Made by a program: the position numbers and the translations under genes
Part shown: one piece after another, positions 18,684-22,048 of the stretch
Layout: the number at the start of each line of letters is the position of its first letter
How positions within the stretch are numbered: the stretch's first letter is position 1
The notes under the pieces: model-generated
The model's database searches: none
The model's input: the letters and a program-made list of their open reading frames with translations, nothing else
Told to the model about the DNA's origin: nothing
NCBI GenBank assembly: GCA_049999725.1
Contig: JBNGIS010033738.1
Coordinates: 22,448-44,495 of the forward strand
Origin: Haplomitrium mnioides
Lineage: Eukaryota > Marchantiophyta > Haplomitriopsida > Calobryales
Direction: 5' to 3'
DNA length: 22,048 bases

Positions 18684-19233
18684 CAGATGTCGTGGTCGAT
18701 GGTATAGCAAACCTCTAGAAGAGCATCCTCGATGATGCTAAATTGTTGCGAAGAATGTATTATTACAAAAGACCAAAAATCCAAAGTCGTAATTGCTGCA
18801 AAAGAGGAAACCATATAAAAAATGTAATCTCTAGAAAAAGGTTCAGAATCGTCGTGCTTCTTAAAGGTTGTAATAATAAGGAATATCTACACTTATCAAA
18901 GTGAAACATCTAGGTTTCACAAATCCCTTCAACTGATGAGCATTAGCCTCTTTGTGGACTTGGTAATATGTCGCGTTAAGTCTATCAATGAAGGACAGTA
19001 AGTCATTGTCTTTGTCTCTTAGAACTCCATCAATGAGAAGGGCAACAACATCATTTTGTTGCCTTGATTTCAACTCTCTAGCTTTCTGGAAAGGAGGTAG
19101 GAAAGTAAGAGGGTAGGAAACAAGTGTTGGATCCTAGTCTTGAGCTTATAGGGCTTCTTCGACTCCCAATCTTTTTTGCCTTTTGGCTACTGCCGTCAAT
19201 TTTTTAGCAAGCTTACGCTTAAAAGTTTTGTCC
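18684..19233 (-). pseudogene. Gene family X, copy C, exon 3
   Basis: Begins after TGTATGCAAAG and ends before GTAAGT (18683). Segments: a basic start (KRKLAKKLTAVAKRQKR) that could be a nuclear localisation signal, then DPTLVSYPLTFLPPF. The open frame 19073-18861 follows (RQQNDVVALLIDGVL, DNDLLSFIDRLNATYYQVHK, GFVKPRCFTLISVDIPYYYN). After a stop it continues HSSQQFSIIEDALLEVCYTI. All blocks match X-B exon 3 in the same order. Stops sit after EEAL, AQD and YYYNL. It keeps a canonical donor where B has GC. Confidence 0.65.
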
Positions 19234-19334
19234 CTTTGCATACATCAAAAAAAAATTAGAAGAGAAAACACAAAGAAGTTTAGACTTTAGAGAGGAAAAC
19301 AATTTGAGCAAAGACCATAGAGTCTAAATTAAGA

Positions 19335-19760
19335 TTGACTTTGAAGTCCATGTGAGGATGGACATTGACATCCATGTGCGCATGGACATTGAAGTCCAAA
19401 AGCTCTTGGACTTCAATATCCATGTTTGCATGGGCTTCAATGTCCAAGCTCGTAGGAACTTCAATGTCCTTGAGTGCTTGGACTCCAATGTCCATGTGCG
19501 CATGGACATTGAAGTCTCGCCATGCCTAGAAGTCCATGCACGCATAGATTTCAATGTTTAAGTGCACGAGGACTTTAATGTTTAGAAGCGCAAAGGCTTC
19601 AAAGTCAATGCGTGCATGGACTTCAAAGTCCAAGCACGCTAAGACTTCAATGTCTATGCGGGCATGGACTTTAATGTCCATGTACACATGGACTTGATAG
19701 TCTATACGCGACAAACTAGAGTGTCCTTGAGCGAACATAATTTGTAGTCCATACGTAAAT
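19335..19760. repeat. 24-bp palindromic array in X-C intron 2 (longest in window)
   Basis: About 18 head-to-tail units, nearly all exactly 24 bp; one is 18 and one 23. Typical unit: TCCATGTGCGCATGGACATT plus GAAG. The core varies as ATGTGCGCAT, ATGCACGCAT, ATGCGTGCAT and ATGTACACAT. Because the unit is eight codons and self-complementary, both strands show open frames with an 8-residue repeat (such as VHARMDFE). These frames lie in an intron flanked by sites conserved with copy B, so I do not call them genes. Confidence 0.9.
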
Positions 19761-19855
19761 GGACTCAAAATTATATTTACTATAGCAAAAAATTATTTAC
19801 AACAAATTCAATGCAACTCTAGACAAAGAAAAGTACAGTGGAAAAATAAACTTAC

Positions 19856-21287
19856 CAAAAGCTTCTCAAAACTAGAGTAAAATGTAGCCATCTTTGACTC
19901 CTTAGTGTGGAGAGGGTATTCCTCCATTGCTTCTTACTAGGAGTTGCAGTAAACTTTGGAGCAAAAAGATTTCACCATGATTGCCAAAACTTTATGTCTC
20001 TCCATCTCGCGAGACAGTTCTTCAATTGAAGGCTCTCCAAGTTCCACGCATTTTAAAATTGACATTTTAACTTTGTCAAGAAGACCCTGAAGGGACCTCC
20101 AAGGTGTCCACTTCATGTCCTGCATTCTCAGTGATCCCTTGGCCTTTGACTTCTAGCCCTTCAATGTATTCTTCTCCCACATAGAAAAAAATGCTATGTT
20201 GTAAATCCCAAAGCTCACCACTTTGGAATGCCAGTTGGAACCAATTGTTTTGAAAAGTGATTGTCTTCTCAAGAGTCAACTTGGGCTTGATCTCCAAGGT
20301 CTCCAATATTAATTCTCTATTTAATTTATGAGATGACACCATCCCACTCTCCATAAACCTCTGATGCCAATATTCGACCTTTTGAATTGAGGTCATTTTC
20401 AACATGTATCTCTGGTCGTAGTTATCATCCATTGCAAAAATACAAGCCTCTGTTTGTGTAAGACCCACGTAAAAATATCAATTCTAAAGTGAAAGCATCA
20501 GATTCTTTGCCATATTTTGTGATAAGAAGCTTCTTTGCTATAGCATTGTGATTGCTTCTTGCAATCTTGTGCCAATACTTGTCAAGGTTCCTTATATCAA
20601 ACTCTGACTTATCCTTCAACCCGCACTTTGGGTCAACAACAACAATAAAAAAAATGTGCGTATAATTGTTTGTGAGCATTCTCTATTGCAGAAGGTCAAC
20701 AAAGTCTTCATTCAATCTCCTAATTTGGAATGGCCTCCAATTATTCATTCCAAGTTTTGGAAGATTTGAAATTTTTGACCAAATTGTTATCATTTCTTCT
20801 TGAGCTCTACATCGATGGATTGCAGACTTCTTGATTTTATTTTTGTCTTTCTTAGACATTATCAGAGGGTCCACTTGCTTACGCTCTTGCAAGGTTTGCA
20901 TCTCCTTATATGATTGCCTTTTTTCTCTTGATGTTGGAGCCTGAATTGGCTCTAGCTCAGTTTCCTCCTTTGAGCTACTCGGCGTTGAAAACGAAGGGGC
21001 CTCAGAAGAGGACCTTGTTGGAGATTGGGAGGGGGCTGGCTCCTCCTCAATAATTGAATTTGTCATAGGCTCTTTCTTTGCGACAGCCTATTTCTTCTTT
21101 TTTGGAACCTCAATTGGCTCCAACGCCTTTCTCTTCTTTGCAGCAGATGTTTCTGGTGTTGTTGTAGTTGATATGGTTGTCGCATTAGGATGTGGCACAA
21201 CCTATTGAGTGTGTATGCTCTGCTTGGGCTTCATGTGGGAGCATAGTTCCTGACAAAAGGTCAAAAACGACTCAAAGGAGGTCTCTT
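19856..21287 (-). pseudogene. Gene family X, copy C, exon 2 (best-preserved copy)
   Basis: Begins after TCCACTGCGTAG and ends before GTAAGT (19855). Segments: FESFLTFCQELCSHMKPKQS; two basic clusters, AAKKRKALEPIEVPKKKK; then a 127-codon open frame from 21066 (IIEEEPAPSQSPTRSSSEAP, ... KKDKNKIKKSAIHRCRAQEE, FQIRRLNEDFVDLLQ). After one stop, RMLTNNYTHIFFIVVV, DPKCGLKDKSEFDIRNLDKY and WHKIARSNHNAIAKKLLITK follow. From about 20460 in the next frame come YMLKMTSIQKVEYWHQRFME, MVSSHKLNRELILETLEIKP, FQLAFQSGELWDLQHSIFFY, then GEPSIEELSREMERHKVLAI and MVKSFCSKVYCNS. Only a handful of lesions separate it from an open exon of about 475 codons. The family is not recognised. Confidence 0.7.
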
Positions 21288-21489
21288 CTACGCAGTGGAG
21301 TGAGAGGGAAGTGGTAAAGCTTCAGTTTTGTGTATAATGAGTGTAAAGTGTAAAAATAAGTATATAAGTATTTGTGAGGATATTTTGGATGTAGTAGGCC
21401 AAGGAGGAAGGTTGATCTATATGGAAGTTGACTTTTTTTTTTTCAGAGAAGAAGAAGAAAAAGAAAAAAAAAATATTTTCTGTAAAACT
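21288..21489 (-). other. Intron 1 remnant upstream of X-C exon 2
   Basis: On the minus strand this is pyrimidine-rich, with a long T/C tract (about 21475-21430) and ends ...CACTCCACTGCGTAG, a good acceptor. No palindromic array and no exon 1 were found in the remaining right part of the window, so copy C lacks its 5' end here. Confidence 0.45.
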
Positions 21490-22048
21490 AATCTAGATGT
21501 TGAGGGCCAAGGCTAGCCCCTATCTATTTCTATTTCTATGTGTTGATGGACAGCTTGCCCAGGAGCCAGTCAAAGTGTATTGGAGGTCAAGTTGCCTTTT
21601 CGTTCCCTGAACTAGGTCTGTCCAGGGGCAGAGTGATAAGCGGTGGCCTTACACCCCTGTGGGGCTGCCTCTCAAAAATAAATTAGTGTCAAATTTTTAT
21701 ATATTGTTTCTAGTTTATTGGAGAAAACTTATGGGACAAATGCAGCTACAGTGTGTGACGAGCTGGTGGAGGATCAATCTGTAAGAAGGCTCCTCCTTTG
21801 TGATCTGTCTGATTGACGAGATCGATTTGTAGGAAGGAAAGATTTTCTTCTTTCAGGAAGAAATGTGAATGATTCATGATGGGATCTGTATATGAATGGA
21901 AGAATGAAGAGGAAGGCTGCGATCACGTTGTGCGCTCGAAGAGGATGCAACAAAGTGAAGGTTGCAGACTGCGCTGAAAGCCCTACGGAATATGAAATAT
22001 GATAAGGAAGAAAACGATCAACCTGTGCGATAATGAAATATGTGCTAA
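21490..22048. other. Right flank of different composition, unidentified
   Basis: From about 21490 the sequence is richer in G+C and lacks the palindromic cores and poly-A/T runs of the rest. Visible features: GGACAG (about 21547) and CTGTCC (about 21620) as an inverted pair; a small hairpin CCCCTGTGGGG near 21653-21665; and a direct duplication about 51 bp apart, GAGGATCAATCTGTAAGAAG near 21768 and GAGATCGATTTGTAGGAAGG near 21819. No convincing coding frame. It could be the host flank of the X element or the edge of another repeat. Confidence 0.35.

Noticed and set aside
19280-19768. Several 70-80 codon frames with 8-residue repeats, on both strands
   Set aside because: They are periodic readings of the 24-bp palindromic array in an intron whose borders are conserved with copy B.
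21540-21680. Possible SINE or tRNA-like gene in the G+C-richer flank
   Set aside because: The text near 21630 faintly recalls an A box, but no B box at proper distance and no cloverleaf could be drawn.

Overview
The window looks like transposon-rich nuclear DNA of a land plant. The grounds are: an AT-rich sequence, spliced coding blocks with GT..AG introns, a decayed Ty3/gypsy retrotransposon whose primer-binding site resembles plant initiator-Met tRNA sites, and a eukaryotic transposase-like gene. I cannot fix the species; a non-flowering plant is possible but unproven. I see no intact host gene, no tRNA or rRNA gene and no CRISPR array. Every coding block carries frameshifts or stops.

Three things fill the window. 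(1) An unrecognised multi-exon gene family, called X here. It is present as five partial copies: A (1-592, +, promoter and exon 1), B (12542-16394, +, all four exons but truncated), C (17953-21287, -, exons 2-4), D (about 5775-6219, -, part of exon 2) and E (16395-17126, -, promoter arm only). (2) Gene T (7739-11664, -), a decayed two-exon gene for a protein of the type databases label DUF7869, which I take to be transposase-like. (3) A truncated Ty3/gypsy element (about 1286-5770, -).

Layout from left to right: X-A promoter, exon 1 and palindromic array; module R (820-1285), ending in a conserved terminus; gypsy integrase, RNase H, RT, protease, gag, primer-binding site and one LTR; X-D; a second copy of the R-type terminus (6220); AT-rich DNA and palindromes; gene T; an arm with a 30-bp palindromic array (11694-12400); X-B; the same arm inverted (E); module R again (17127-17600); sparse palindromes; X-C; and a compositionally different right flank (from about 21490).

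My working model is inference. T and X are divergent genes of one large DNA transposon of roughly 11-12 kb. A palindromic-array region lies between their 5' ends, and a shared terminal motif (CTACTTTGAACCA near the end) lies outside both 3' ends. Introns and flanks of both genes carry variants of one core, ATGCGCGCAT, set in 20- to 22-bp perfect palindromes and arrayed at 24- or 30-bp periods. The copies appear nested and rearranged: the gypsy LTR abuts X-D, the T-side terminus abuts the other end of X-D, and the R terminus of X-A abuts the broken gypsy integrase.
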